In this document: piece by piece, positions 1 to 11,562 of the stretch
Numbering within the stretch: the first letter of the stretch is position 1
Layout: each line of letters begins with the position of its first letter
DNA from: Parasponia andersonii
Lineage: Eukaryota > Streptophyta > Magnoliopsida > Rosales > Cannabaceae
Assembly (NCBI GenBank): GCA_002914805.1
Contig: JXTB01000003.1
Span: forward strand, 1,154,229 to 1,218,228
Reading direction: 5' to 3'
Length of the DNA stretch: 64,000 nucleotides
Made by a program: the position numbers and the translations under genes
The notes under the pieces: model-generated
What the model was told of the DNA's origin: nothing
What the model saw: only the letters and a program-made list of their open reading frames with translations
The model's database searches: none

Positions 1-214
1 AAAAAAAAAAAAAAAAAAAAAAAAAAAGGGAGAGACAGAAAAATGTTTTCCTCGTGCAGTCCCGGAACCGACTGAAAGTTGTGGAGTTAGAGAAGAAGCG
101 ACGCCGAGGGCTCTACCACGGACCCTCTCCAGTCCCCAAAGAAAGCAAAAAAAACGAAGCTAGCTTTGGTAATGCGTAGAGAGAAAAAGAGAAGGTATAA
201 TTAGCACGAAAAAG
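1..214 (+). promoter_or_regulatory. 5' leader of the RimP-like gene with two short uORFs
   Basis: The window opens with 27 A residues. Two upstream ATGs precede the chosen start at 215. One opens a 10-codon frame at 43-75 and the other a 10-codon frame at 172-204, which ends 10 bases before the main ATG. Both are out of the main protein and stop on their own. The transcription start cannot be fixed, so whether both lie in the mRNA is inferred. Confidence 0.45.
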
Positions 215-2504
215 ATGTTGAAGAATGGTTTAGTACGACTATTCAGTCCCTCAAGGCTCTCTTTCTCTTACTTGACTCGTCTTCCCGCACTTGAATTCTC
301 TTCCCTTCTTTACCCTTCTTGTTCGTCTTCTCATTTTCTTGGGTTTCCTTCCAAACCCACTTCCGTATTTTCTTCTTCTGCCACTTTACGGTTTAAAAGA
401 ACCAGTCCCTCCCAGAGTATTGAGGATAGCAAACATGACCCTTTTCCAGGTACGTCTCTATTTGCCGTTTTCATGTTATTTGGTTCTCGTTTAAGATATT
501 TCAGCCACCATAGAGTATAAGAATAGCGCTTATCATCTATGTTTTTAACCATACAAAAACGCTATTCTTTGAGCAGTTGTCATTGGAATGTAATTGTGGG
601 AATTGGAAATGAAGCATAATATATATACACATGTATATGTATGTGTGTGTGTTTTTTTGTTTTAATTAATGTTTTTTTTTTAATCTGTTATGAAATAGTC
701 AATTATTTGGTGTGGCTGCTATAGGCTTTACACGTTTTGGTAGTGGAGTCCAATATTTGTTATGGGTTGTTGTATCCCTTTTTAACTTTCCATTAGTTTA
801 GGAGATAGTTGGAGTCATGGAGCAAATGGTGTTGTGCTCCTTAGTTTTAGAGATTCAATTGTTTAGTGGGTCGTTTTATTAATATATTTAAACACCTTTG
901 GAGGATTATATCAGACCTTGTTTTTGAGCAGGGATTATCAATTTTGACCCTCTTTTAATACATATTATGAAAAAAAAAAGATAATTTATAAACTATTTAC
1001 AAAAGTATTTGTTATGGGTTGTTTTATCCCTATTAACTTTCCATTAGTACCGGAGATAGCTGGAGTCATGGAGTAAATGGTGTATGTGCTCCGTTTTATA
1101 GGGATTCTATTGTTTAGTGGGTTGTTTTATTTTTTTCTTGAACACCAAAGCTTCAGTGAGGAAAATGTTTGTTGCCTTTGGATTATTAAATCAAATCTTG
1201 TGTTTGAATTGGGAGGTGTTGGACCCTCGAGTCTTTGGATTATCAAATCAGACCTTGTGTTTGTATTGGGAGGTGTTGTACCCTCGAAGTGCCAACTATA
1301 TCATTTGGAGGTCAAGGTTCCCTCGAATGAACCTACTTCTCTAATCTTTTGTTATTAATTGTATAGTGTTTGTAGCAGATGTTTTATTATGTAAATTGCT
1401 GATGTATTGTCCACGCATTTATTTTTGCAGGTGAGGAAAATGAGGAAGGGGACATCAGGGATGGATGGAAAGAGGGAGAAATTACTGATGAATGGGAAGA
1501 GGAGGATGTAACTGAACCTAAGGTATGAATTTTATGATTTATGAGCTTAAACTTTTTGGTTTAGACACTACGAACGCTATGCTGCTTATGTTTTATGATG
1601 CTAGTCTGATAAACAATTAGGTTGGTGATGGAGGAGATGGTGGAGGAGTTGTATTGCTTGATGTTCCTTGGGGTGAGCGGGCTTTCTCCATTGCCCTTGA
1701 GGTCTTGTCACAATTCGGTGACGACATGAAACTCTTTGCTTTCAAGACTACTCCTCGAGGATATGTATATGTGAGGCTGGATAAACTGTCAAACCAGTAA
1801 TGTTCTGTTCTTTGTTTATTGAAAACTTGGGAAAATTGCTTTGCATTTGGCCTTTTTAGCTCTGGTATTTTAGGAATTTGGAAGAGGAGATAACTTCTTA
1901 AATTACATGTTCGATTAATTTGAATCATGGTTCATTATGCTAATATACCATTCTGCTTTTGTTCAGATATGGATGTCCCAGCATGGAGGAGCTCGAAGGC
2001 TACAGTCAGGAATACAAGAAGAGATTAGATGAAGTTGGAGAAAGGGGACAAATACCTAATGATTTAGCTTTGGAGGTAATTCCATGTCTACATGGTTCTT
2101 TTCTTAGTTTTGCTTAGACAAGCTCTAGTTGCTTGGTTAACTTTTCCTGTCTAGCGGTATTTAGATATATTATGATGCATAAATGAAAGAGACCTTCTCT
2201 TTTGAAGGTATCATCTCCTGGTGCAGAGAGGTTACTAAAGGTACCAGATGATCTTGATCGGTTCAAGGACATGCCAATGCAAGTGTGCTATGTAGGAGAA
2301 GAAGAATCTAATTGTTCAGAGAAGAATGGCGTATTTCTGCTGGAGGCCCTTGAAACAGATGCCTGCATATGGAAGTTGGCTGATGTGAAGGAAAACAAAG
2401 ACCCTCTCAGCAAAGGTCGGCCTTTAAGCCGCAAACAGAAGGATTGGAGATTGAAACTGCCATTTTCGATGCACAAAAAAGTATCTTTGTACATTGAGTA
2501 CTGA
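215..2504 (+). CDS. RimP-like (UPF0090) organellar ribosome maturation protein
   Basis: Exons by GT-AG and phase are 215-449, 1431-1522, 1621-1796, 1967-2075 and 2208-2504. They join without a frame break into 302 aa. Residues 1 to about 60 are rich in Ser, Leu, Phe and Arg and nearly free of acidic residues, as in a plastid or mitochondrial transit peptide. An acidic linker (EENEEGD, then DEWEEED) follows, then a RimP N-domain-like stretch (ALEVLSQFGDDMKLFAFK). The family hallmark VSSPGAERLL starts at residue 205; bacterial RimP has VSSPGLDRPL. The ending WRLKLPFSMHKKVSLYIEY is family-like and meets TGA at 2502. In bacteria RimP helps mature the 30S subunit; an organellar ribosome role here is inferred. 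The homologue I recall in Arabidopsis is At1g69210. The first ATG that keeps the leader open was chosen as start. It could be plastid or mitochondrial. Confidence 0.87.
753..1300 (+). repeat. Direct duplications inside intron 1 of the RimP-like gene
   Basis: A block of about 125 bp starting near 754 (tttgttatgggttgtt... to gttttatt) recurs at about 1006-1132 with substitutions, a period near 252 bp. A second repeat of about 53 bp (ttggattat[t/c]aaatca... to ...accctcga) occurs twice in a row at about 1177-1290 with a period near 60 bp, and a partial version sits near 897. They create short spurious open frames but lie between a good donor (449/450) and acceptor (1430/1431). Confidence 0.7.
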
Positions 2505-3506
2505 AATTTGAACTTAACTTTATGTCATAGAAACCGCAAAACTAGAGTTCTTTTGTTTTTGAAGTCAAAAAGGTTGGATGCGAAATGCAGATTTTGCTCT
2601 GCTGCATTTGGTCTCCTTCCTGGAGTTTTGTTGCTAAGCAGATAAAACTGTCCTTTTAAGGATCAGGGTTAGTTCAATTAATTTGCAGAAACTCGTTCCA
2701 TTTTTAGGACTTTAAGTCCTTCCATAACTGGGTATTCATAGTCTCTTATGTTTCATGATAAGTGAATGAGTTCCCTTTAAATCAACTTGGAGTTTGTTCT
2801 TTCGTTAATTTACTCTCTTCTGTTTCAGTTTCAGATTCTAGCGATGGCAGATGGATTTGAATAAGTTCTTAATGTCTCTCTTGTTTTACTTGAGCACAAG
2901 AGCTGTTATCTTAACATGAATGTCATTTTCTCTAGTCAAGCAGTTATTGAACTCTAGTATCTACTCCTATTCTTTGATCCGGAAAAAGGTACTTTCCCTT
3001 TTCACGACCTACTTAGATTAATTAAATGTCTTTCATGCTCACCCCCAACAAAGTCGAAGTGTATCCTCACAGACGTGTTTTAGCTTGAGTTTGAGCACGT
3101 AATGTGAGGCCCCTCTTTTGAAGTCTCAATTTCAACATTTGCTGATAGATTGATTAGTTAGAACCCATGAATTATCTCGTTAGCATGTGAAGTTAGTTCC
3201 AAGGTTTCTCCTTAGATTTCAATTGGAACAGCAAACCAATTGACCTCTCTTCCCCAACTTTTCAAAGAAAAAAAGGAAGATTGAGTAGTAAACCCACTTG
3301 ACCCTAAGCAAGAAATAATGGATTCAGGACTGCCGTAATGGTCAGAGTATACGAGCAATTTATTTCAAGAGGGAGAGGGATTGATTATCACGTAGGTTTT
3401 CTACTCTCTTTTTATATTAGCGTGGTTTAACTAATGATTTTCACTTATTACCGAAAAAGGAAAATAACTTATGCACCTTAAGAATTGAACTCCAGACCTA
3501 ACTAAT

Positions 3507-4140
3507 TAGGGGTGTTCATGGCCGGTCTGGACAGTCTAAATCGCCAATTCAGAAACTAATTCGAATGTGCGGTTTGACTGGTTTACCAATCTGTGCAGTT
3601 TGAGTTAGTCGATTCAAATCGGCTAGACCACATTTATATTTTTACAGCCAATTTAGGTGGCTTTTGCGGTTTAAAAACTTACAAAATTTGAATTATTATG
3701 ACATCGACTAAGCTCATATCATAATCATATTTCATCTAAAATTTAAAGTTCAAATATAAAACAAAATCATAACATAGTTAAAAGTTCTAACTAAATCGAA
3801 AGTCTTAGTAAACTTAAATTTTAGTTACAACTTATAACCTAATCAAAATTAAATAATATACTTAAAGTATTTAATCTTAAACGCATTACAACAACAAGAT
3901 TTAAAGTCTAAAATATATAAGAGTGTTAAGTGACATAATCCTAAATGAGCTAAAAGTAATCGTACTCAATTAGAATGAATGAGTTTCAATTTTTAATTAT
4001 TAATATACATATTCTTAAAAATATATATATATACATACAAACTTATTGGCCGGTTCAGTCTGAATCTGACCGAATTTGTCCAAAACCGAAAATCAAAACG
4101 GCCAAGTCAGTTTTCATTCTTTTAAATCTGTAACTAATCA
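3507..4140. mobile_element. Possible decayed non-autonomous DNA transposon
   Basis: The stretch starts with ggggtgttcatggccggtct and contains repeated ggtttgactggttt/gccggttcagtctgaatc motifs. This is the style of the abundant plant elements that begin with a GGGGTGTTCA-like terminus. No matching inverted right end (TGAACACCCC) is visible and no target-site duplication was found, so the limits and class are tentative. Confidence 0.3.
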
Positions 4141-4148
4141 TTTAAGAA

Positions 4149-4194
4149 GAAAATCCGCTTAGGTCGAGCGGAGAAAATCCGCTTAGGTCGAGCG
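4149..4194. repeat. 24-bp tandem duplication
   Basis: The 22-base string gaaaatccgcttaggtc + gagcg occurs twice, starting at 4149 and 4173, a period of 24 bp. Confidence 0.85.
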
Positions 4195-6518
4195 GTTTCC
4201 ACGTTTAGACGATTTTTTTGAATACCCTTATACTTAATTCTCATCCCACTTCACCCACTAAAGTAGTCCCAATGAGCAGGTTCAGCAGGTTTTCTGCTCT
4301 TATAAACCTGTGATTTTATAAAAACCCACCGAGCAAGAAAAAAAAGTGAAGGTGCGAAAAAATAACAATGAATGTGTGTGACTTGCACACAATAATAAAG
4401 GCAAAAAAAAAAAAAAAAATGAATGGTAAGTGAAAAGAAGATTTTTTCTTTTTTTGTGGTAATAAGTGAAAAGAGTTAGGATAGGTACTATTTGTCCTAA
4501 CGGGGAAGGTGGTTGCTTGTCAGTTTCGGTTGCTCTGTCCTCTCTCTTTCTATTTTGGTTGGGCTTTTCATTGTTGTCAACATTGAACTTCAGGCCAAGA
4601 AAAGCTGCACCCTGCAGGAACAAGATTACAAGGACTAAGCCCTCATAAACGAAAGAAAGTCCTTTTCATTTCTTTTCTTCTCTTTTGGCCCGTGATTCAT
4701 CTCTTAATCCACCAAAACAAAACAAACCCATCAATACTATAACCAGTCCCTGTGAAAACAGATATATGACATTTAACCCAAAAAAAAAAAAAAAGGATGG
4801 GCTTTTCTCAGTTTGAAAAATGAATGGCAAACGTATACATCATCATAACATGTAAATTTCTCAAAAACGAAAGCACCCGAGAATGAAAGAGGTACGTGAA
4901 AAGAGAATATGTCCATCTTTGGGAGGCCCCAAAGTAATGGAGCAGCCTCATTATAGATAAGTGGACCATAAAAGAACAAGAGGGATTATTTCATCTTATA
5001 TCAATGTGATTCACTTTAGACCTCTCTTTCTTCGATTTTTAAATTTTTTTTTTTTCAGTAGTGGGAAAAAATGCTGAATAGGTTACCCAACTCTATTGGG
5101 CTAGCTGATTAAGGTTACTATGCACTAAGGGGTCATTTTCTTGGGGTACATATTTGTTGCGTTTGGCTGTCCAAAAGCCATAAAGTTTGTTAACATTTAC
5201 ACGAAAATAACGCATCTAGTTGGCCTAAAGTTTGTTTGACGTATTAAAATGAAACAGCCAATGAAGCACGGACATGATTGAGTTCAATCAAAGTCTGTCA
5301 CTTCAAGCTAGAGTTTCTTCTTCTTCAGTACTTGGAAGTTGGAACTTTGCAGAAAATATCTTCCTCTATGTGGGGATAACCAAAAATGATAAATGAGGAA
5401 AGAACACATTTCCAACATTGATATTCAGGTCTATTATCTCGCCTTTTGGTTTTTCTTTCAACCCTTTATTTGAATTTGTCAGTTACTTAGGTGGAAAAAG
5501 ACTAGTGTCTATATTTTGTGAGAATATAAAGAAAAAAGTTGCTGATAGTTTAAATTTGGTATCTGGTAGTACCGACTAGAAGAAAGAAAATAGAAAACAA
5601 CTAACAAAGCAGTGTTTCTAAGTCTCTTCCACTCTATCAAAAAAATAGAAGTCTCTTCCACTAGTTGTGTCTCTCTTTAACAAGGAGGTAGAGAACGCTT
5701 TACGTTTGTGCTAAGCATTCCTAGCTATATATATGGTTTATTTAAAATTATTTTTAATCACAGTTTGAAGATGCTTAAACCAAAAAGGCCGCTAACAATA
5801 CTTTATTAGTGCGATGACAGATCCAAATGGGAAAAAAAAATATGTTCATCAAGATATAATATTATTATTAGAAATTTTGCTAATTTCAAAATAGTAACCA
5901 AAAGCCAATCTTATAGTTAGTTACTCTCAGTAAAAAGTAACTCGAATAACTAATCTAGATACTGAGAATCGTTATTGTTTTCTTTTTTTTTTTTGAAAAA
6001 ATAATTATCGGCTGTTTTATAATTATAAACTAATTTAAGTATTTTTCTTTAATTTATAATAAGTAAAGTTTATTAATTAAGTTTTATTTTTTTGAAAAAA
6101 AAAATATAATAATTGATTATTAAATAAATTAATAATAAAAAATTAATTTAAAAAATTAATCTATGATTAATGTATCTGGACATGTATCTGGACCGTTTAT
6201 TTGTGTGGGACCTAGACCAACGTGAATCTACCATATAGAGTCTAAATAACCGAAAATTGCAGGCCTCTTATTCTTGACCAACCAATGAGATACTTTTAAA
6301 TTCAAACAAATTAGCTATCAAGAAATTTAATAATGAAGATGTTGACTATAAAAATAAATATTTCTAGATAATAGGGTGACGTTTTGAACAGTTCAAGAAC
6401 ATTGGGCTTCAAAAGTTGATCATGCTAATAAAAAAAAAATTACTACATAGCAAAACAGATGATTTACATAATGTATAAAGAAGACAATGAGTTAGCATTA
6501 GGTGGGACACCAATACCG

Positions 6519-6539
6519 AGAGAGAGAGAGAGAGAGAGA
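6519..6539. repeat. (GA)n microsatellite
   Basis: About ten uninterrupted GA dinucleotides. Confidence 0.95.
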
Positions 6540-6846
6540 TTGGATCTTATGCAATAAATAGTACCACTTCGACAAGACAAAAATAAGAGTAAAGCAAGTT
6601 AAACTGCTAGCCAAAAAGTAGATTAACATCATTGTCCTAGTCATAAATTTTTGTTCAATACTTAATACAAAGAACATCCTTGGAAGGAAACTGATTATTT
6701 CCTGCAATACATAATTTGCACTTTCATATTCAATACTGAACAACAACCTATTTTTAGGTGGATAGGTTCTAAGAGCTAACAAGCATGTTGATGCCAACCA
6801 TAATTAAACATTTTGGTCATTAATGTTTAATTATTTGATTGCTTTC

Positions 6847-6851
6847 CTCAG
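6847..6851. repeat. Left target-site duplication (ctcag) of the Tat element
   Basis: The bases ctcag lie directly before the TG of the 5' LTR. The same five bases follow the CA of the 3' LTR at 19356-19360, which fixes both element ends. Confidence 0.93.
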
Positions 6852-7677
6852 TGTGGGACCTGTTCCCAAATCATACACCACGTGTACGATTAAGTGGCAG
6901 AACAGGTCGCAAACAGGGCCCACCGTCCGACAGGTGTCGAGAGTGATTAGCTAAAGGCCACTCGGGTTACACGTGATACCACATCGGCCATTGGGCTGTC
7001 CGAGGTTAGGACCGAGCCCATTACAGACCATGGATAGATTCGGCCCAGTCCGACCCTTACCTCTACAGCTGGGGGGTCGGAAGCCCCAAGGGTCTTCTAC
7101 CAGAATACAATGGAAAGTAACTCACAACTCCAGACTCAGACAGAGTATTTCATGCGATCTTGGGTAGGTGTGCCCGAGGGACAAGCCGTTTTGATAGAAC
7201 GGTGATTTGTCCAAATCTCACCCCTGACAGACTCAAGCCATAGGAGGCGGTGGAAACCAGGCTACAGCGATACAGAGGAGTTCATGGTAATCTCGGCCAG
7301 TGACCTCTGGGAAAAACTTTGAGGAAAAAGGTACTCAGTCCTGAGATTGAGACCCAGGTAGTTCACAATCTCAGGACTATATATATATGAGTCATGCGTT
7401 CCCGAGAGGAGCATATACGCATACAAAAAGAGATATTTAAAAGTTTACGAGCAAGAAACTAACATATACTCGTATAGAAATAAATCCTTACTACCCTGAA
7501 TCAAAGAAAGACCACTGACTTAAGCATCGGAGAGTCTTTGCAGGTGACCACCCCCGCCTCTCCGACTCTGCCTGAAGTTCAGAGCACTTTGGAATAGTAA
7601 GGACACATGGACAGTTAGAGAACACATCATCAGCGGTTCAAAGACACGTGGATGGCTGGTGAGAAACCGATCCAACA
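6852..7677 (+). repeat. 5' LTR of the Tat element
   Basis: It starts TGTGGGACC and ends CCAACA. It is collinear with 18545-19355 with scattered, mostly transition differences. The 3' copy lacks about 15 bases present near 7625-7645. It holds a TATA box at 7379-7388 and a 12-bp inverted repeat just before it. Confidence 0.95.
7338..7388 (+). promoter_or_regulatory. LTR core promoter: perfect 12-bp inverted repeat plus TATA box
   Basis: GTCCTGAGATTG (7338-7349) is the exact reverse complement of CAATCTCAGGAC (7366-7377), with a 16-nt spacer. TATATATATA follows at once (7379-7388). The 3' LTR keeps both arms and the TATA (about 19030-19081) although the spacer has changed (acccaggta to atccgggtg). 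U3/R should meet about 30 bp after the TATA; this is inferred. Confidence 0.6.
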
Positions 7678-7680
7678 GTT

Positions 7681-7698
7681 TGGTGTCGTCTGTGGAAA
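7681..7698 (+). other. Primer binding site of the Tat element
   Basis: TGGTGTCGTCTGTGG begins 3 bases after the LTR end. It differs by two C-to-T changes from the TGGCGCCGTCTGTGG type used by Tat/Ogre-like elements, which I associate with a tRNA-Arg primer. The tRNA identity is from memory. Confidence 0.6.
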
Positions 7699-7767
7699 AA
7701 ACGGTTGAGCATGAGAAAAAGAGTAGGAGAATCACAATCATGCTCTCTACGAACAAAAGGCCATACA

Positions 7768-9420
7768 ATGTCGGATAGCACCCTCGAGGATGACAACCGG
7801 AGCACACGTCCCGATGCCGAAGGGAGCTTCCGAGAAGCACGACCAGATCTGGAGCAGAAGCTAGATCAGATGCTCGCCGCTCTGACGGAAGCAAACTGGA
7901 AGGCAGAGATGGCTCACGAGGCCGTCCTGGGTTTGAGGAACGTAGTCGCAGAGGTACGCAGAGATAACGCCCGCCTCAAAGGGCTGTTGGCGAGCGAAGA
8001 TAGGAGCCAGCGGAGAGAGGATTTTGACGAAGAGGTCCAATAAGAATTCGGAAGCCAACTGCGAGTAGAAGTTCCCGTCCCATCCCGATCATGGATGCAC
8101 GAGGTGTGGAAAAGCCAGTCGAGACCCCTCAAAGCCAGGGGGGTGATGGGCGGAGGATGCCATGAAAGCTCAGGAGGTACGCCTCCTGACTGGAAGCAAG
8201 AAATGATGGCGGAGTTGGGTAAGAGACTTAGGGCCCATCATAGCCAGACCTCCGACGTTCTGGCAGAGTAAACTGTGCAAGAGATCAACCAGACGGCCTT
8301 CGCTGACTGGATCCAGATGGAGCCCAGGCCGAGGGACTTCACGACCCCGACCTTCAAACTATTCGAGGGGAAAATTGACCCTCTCGATCACATATACCAC
8401 TTTCAATAGAAGATGGCCTTGGAAACCAGGGATGAGGCCGTGACCTGTAAAGTCTTCTCTACGACCCTGGCAGGACCAGCTCTGCTATGGTTCAGACAGC
8501 TCCCGAAGAAATCCATAAACGGGTTCGAAGATTTCTGCAAATTTTTCTTAAAGTAGTACACGGGTGTCCGGAGACAACAAAAAACCATGCAAGAACTTGA
8601 CCGTTTGGAGCAGGCCGCAGATGAGTCCCCGCGAGAGTGCCTGTCGCGTTTCCTTGAGGTGATGTCCTTAGTCCATAACGCCGACTCGGTCCAAGTCGCA
8701 GGCTCATTCGTCAGGAGCCTGTAGCCAGGATCAATGCTATCGGACTACCTCATTTTGAATCTTCCGTACGATATGGCGGACATCCAGACGAAGTCAGAAG
8801 GGGTATTTAGGGTGCTGGAAAGCCACCGAAAGGCACCCAAGACCTCCGCCGTGATAACAACGACGCCGGTACAAACCCCGGCCCTGCAAGGGGTGAAGAG
8901 GCCCTCATCGGACCAAGGGCCAACTCTGAAACAGGAAGCCCCCATCCGAGACAGTCAGGAAGGTGGCAAGAGGAGGAAGATGCCCCATGACCCTCTGCCG
9001 AAGTATGAGCTCAACACGCCGATCGATATGATCTACCTCCAAAACAGGGACATGGGCATCTTCAAAGACCCACCCAAATCTGGCGTCCCTGAGCACATGA
9101 AGAACAGGAGTAGGTACTGCCAGTTTCACAAAGACTACGGGCACGAAACCACTCACTGCCGTAACCTTTACGTGCAGGTCATGACGGTGATCCATGCCGG
9201 CAGGTTGAAACAATATGTGAAAACTGGCGGAACCCAGCCACAGGAAGACATCTCCAGGCTGGAAAAGGGGAAGCAGACCCAGGCCTCTGGGTCAGGAGAG
9301 CAGACCCTAAGGATAGTGCTGACCATCGTGGGCAGGCCAGAGCCGACCCAGGATCAAGAGGAGAAGGAAAAATGCCTCAAAAGTGCTGAAGGAAGGGTGA
9401 AGCGCCTGAAGGGGATGGAC
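7768..9420 (+). pseudogene. gag of the Tat element, broken
   Basis: Reading runs from ATG 7768 (or 7711, in the same frame). A coiled-coil-like N part is followed by the retrotrans_gag core (FKLFEGKIDPLDHIYHF, then AGPALLWFRQLP and ECLSRFLEVM) and a Tat-style zinc-binding motif CQFHKDYGHETTHC near 9118-9160. In-frame stops interrupt it at about 8041 (TAA), 8268 (TAA), 8408 (TAG), 8554 (TAG) and 8722 (TAG). Between the stops the protein stays recognisable in one frame, so decay is by point change rather than rearrangement. Confidence 0.85.
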
Positions 9421-9473
9421 CATTCCGTCAACCATTTGATGATGGGAGAAAGCCGCGCCTCTGCCGCCCCCAT

Positions 9474-10190
9474 CGTTTTCACCCAGCAAGATTTGACTAC
9501 AGTACGCCTGCCTCACGATGACCCTTTGGTGATTAAACTACAGATCGGCTCCGCGTTGGTTGGAAGGGTCCTGGTCGACAGTGGAAGCAGCGTCGATATC
9601 CTGTTCCTTAGCACATTTGAAAATATGGGCTTGGATTGAAGCGCGCTCAGGCCAACCTACCAGCTGCTGTTCACTTTCGACAGCACTAAGGTCATCCCCT
9701 TGGGCGTCGTGACCCTAAAGGTCTGCGCTGCTGAGAGATGCTTGGATGTAGATTTCGTCGTCATTAACTGCCAGTCCTCCTTCAACGTCATCATGAGAAA
9801 GGGATAGATCCACGCCATGCATGGGGTCGCATCCACCCTCTACCAGGTCTTAAGATGTCTATCAAAGGATGGTACCTATACGATAGATATTAAGGGAGAC
9901 CAGGCCTCTGCAAGGAAATGCTTTTCAACCGCCCTGAGGGGAGCCAACGCGAGTGCAAGCACCTCGACCGGGGACGGATAGTAATCAAAGGACCGCCTGC
10001 CAGCGTACATGAAGTGGATCGAAGAGGAGTCTGACGGTCCGGAATCCACGATCAAGGAGCTGGTAGCGGTCCCTTTGAATGAGGCAGAACCAGCGAAGGT
10101 GGTTCTAATCGGGGCCTTATTGCCCGAGTAGCAAAAGAACGAGATGTTGGGATTCCTGTAGCAGAACGATGACATCTTAGCATGGTCCTA
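9474..10190 (+). pseudogene. Protease region of the Tat polyprotein, broken
   Basis: It continues the gag frame. The aspartic protease motif VDSGSSVDILF lies near 9572-9604 and is intact. A TGA follows the stretch ENMGLD at about 9637. TAG stops follow near 9805 and 9978 and in the linker to RT (about 10129 and 10159). The stretch before the TAG at 9805, SSFNVIMRKG, normally continues with Trp in this family, so TGG-to-TAG is likely. Confidence 0.8.
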
Positions 10191-10197
10191 CGATGAC

Positions 10198-11216
10198 ATG
10201 CCTGGGATAGACCTCGTGCACACCTACCACCGGCTGAACATAGACCCTAATTTCCCTTCAGTCAGGCAGAAACCTAGAAGGTTCGCACCAGAGAAAAATA
10301 GGGCTATCAACAAGGAGGTGGAAAAGCTGCTGGAGAACGGTCTGATCAATGAATGCGTGTACCGTGTTGGATCTCTAACCCAGTGGTGGTGAAAAAGAAA
10401 AATGGCGATGACTGTATTTGCATAGACTTCACCAACCTGAACAAGGCCTGCCCGAAGGATAGCTTCCCCCTGCCAAGAATCGACCAAATGGTAGATGCGA
10501 CGGTGGGATTCAACAAAATGAGTTTTTTAGATGCCTACTCTGGGTACAACCGGATCCCCTTGTACGCGGAAGACCAGATCCACATGGCTTTTATCACGGA
10601 GCATGGTCTATACTGCTACAGGCATATGCCATTTAGCTTGAAGAACGCGGGGGCAACCTACCATCATGAATAAGATGTTCGCCGGGCTATTAGGGAAGAC
10701 TATGGAGGTCTATATTGACGACATGGTCGTGAAGAGCAGAGAAGATTCAGACCATCTGAGACACCTAGACGAATGTTTTCAGATTTTAAGGCAATATCGG
10801 ATGCGTCTGAATCCTAAGAAATGCGCGTTTGGGGTGTCCTCCGGACAATTCCTGGGACATATCGTGAGCAGGAGGGGTATTGAGGCAAACCCGACCCAGC
10901 TGACCTCGATCGCAAATGTGCAGAGACCCTCGACCGTTCAGGAGGTCCAACGCCTGGCCGGGAAGATAGCCGCTCTCAGCCGATTCGTCTCCAAGATGTC
11001 CGACCGGTGCAAGCCTTTCTTCCAATGCTTGAAGAAAAGCTCTATTGTCGTTTGGGGGGAGGAACAGGACAGGGCACTGACAGATCTCAAGCTGTATTTG
11101 AGTCACCCACTTATTTTGGCTTCCCCAGCAGAGGGGGAGTGCCTGTACGCCTATTTAGCAGTATCTGAAGTAGCGATCAGCGCCGTACTGTTCATCGAGG
11201 AAGACGGAAAATAGAA
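10198..11216 (+). pseudogene. Reverse transcriptase region of the Tat element, frameshifted
   Basis: The parts are in three frames. 10198-10392 encodes PGIDLVHTYHRLNIDP and the region up to LLENGLINE. 10353-10673 encodes KACPKDSFPLPRIDQMVD and SFLDAYSGYNRIPLY. 10666-11214 starts at the -FAGLLGKTMEVYIDDMVVK stretch. The catalytic Asp pair YIDD is intact at 10711-10722 and FLGHIVSRRGIE follows. At least two frameshifts, near 10370 and 10670, and a TAG at 11212 disable it. Confidence 0.85.
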
Positions 11217-11562
11217 ACTATTGTTTTATATAAGCCGCATGCTCCTGGATGCCGAGACATGATATAGTGTGGCAGAAAAGCTGATCCTCGCTCTGGTCAA
11301 CGCTAAAAAGAAACTCCGGCAGTACTCTGAGGCACACTCGATCACCATGTATACGGATTTTCCTATCCGGCAAATTTTGGCCAATCCAGATCTATCGGGA
11401 CGACTGACCAAGTGGGCCATCGAGCTCGGAATATACGACATTGAATATCGGCCTCGGGCGGCGAAGAGAGGACAAGGCTCTAACGGCCGGATACTTCTGG
11501 CGGCAACCACTCTGGCGGATGCAGCCTCGCCCACAAGGCTTTAACGGCCGGATACTTCTAGC
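11217..11562 (+). pseudogene. RNase H fragment with internal deletion
   Basis: It retains LLFYISRMLLDAET, a TGA, then SVAEKLILALVNAKKKLRQY and KWAIELGIYDIEYRPR. The protein then jumps almost directly to integrase, so the distal RNase H, the second archaeal-type RNase H common in Tat elements and the integrase start are missing. A 29-base string (acaaggct[c/t]taacggccgg...) occurs at 11472-11500 and 11533-11561 at this junction. Confidence 0.7.

Larger units (their letters stand above)
2505..6846. other. Intergenic region, AT-rich, no gene seen
   Basis: About 4.3 kb between the RimP-like stop and the Tat element. The first few hundred bases should hold the 3' UTR. I see no supported coding region; open frames here are short, low-complexity and lack family features. 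It holds a possible decayed transposon (about 3507-4140), a 24-bp duplication, several A/T runs and a GA microsatellite. Confidence 0.6.
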
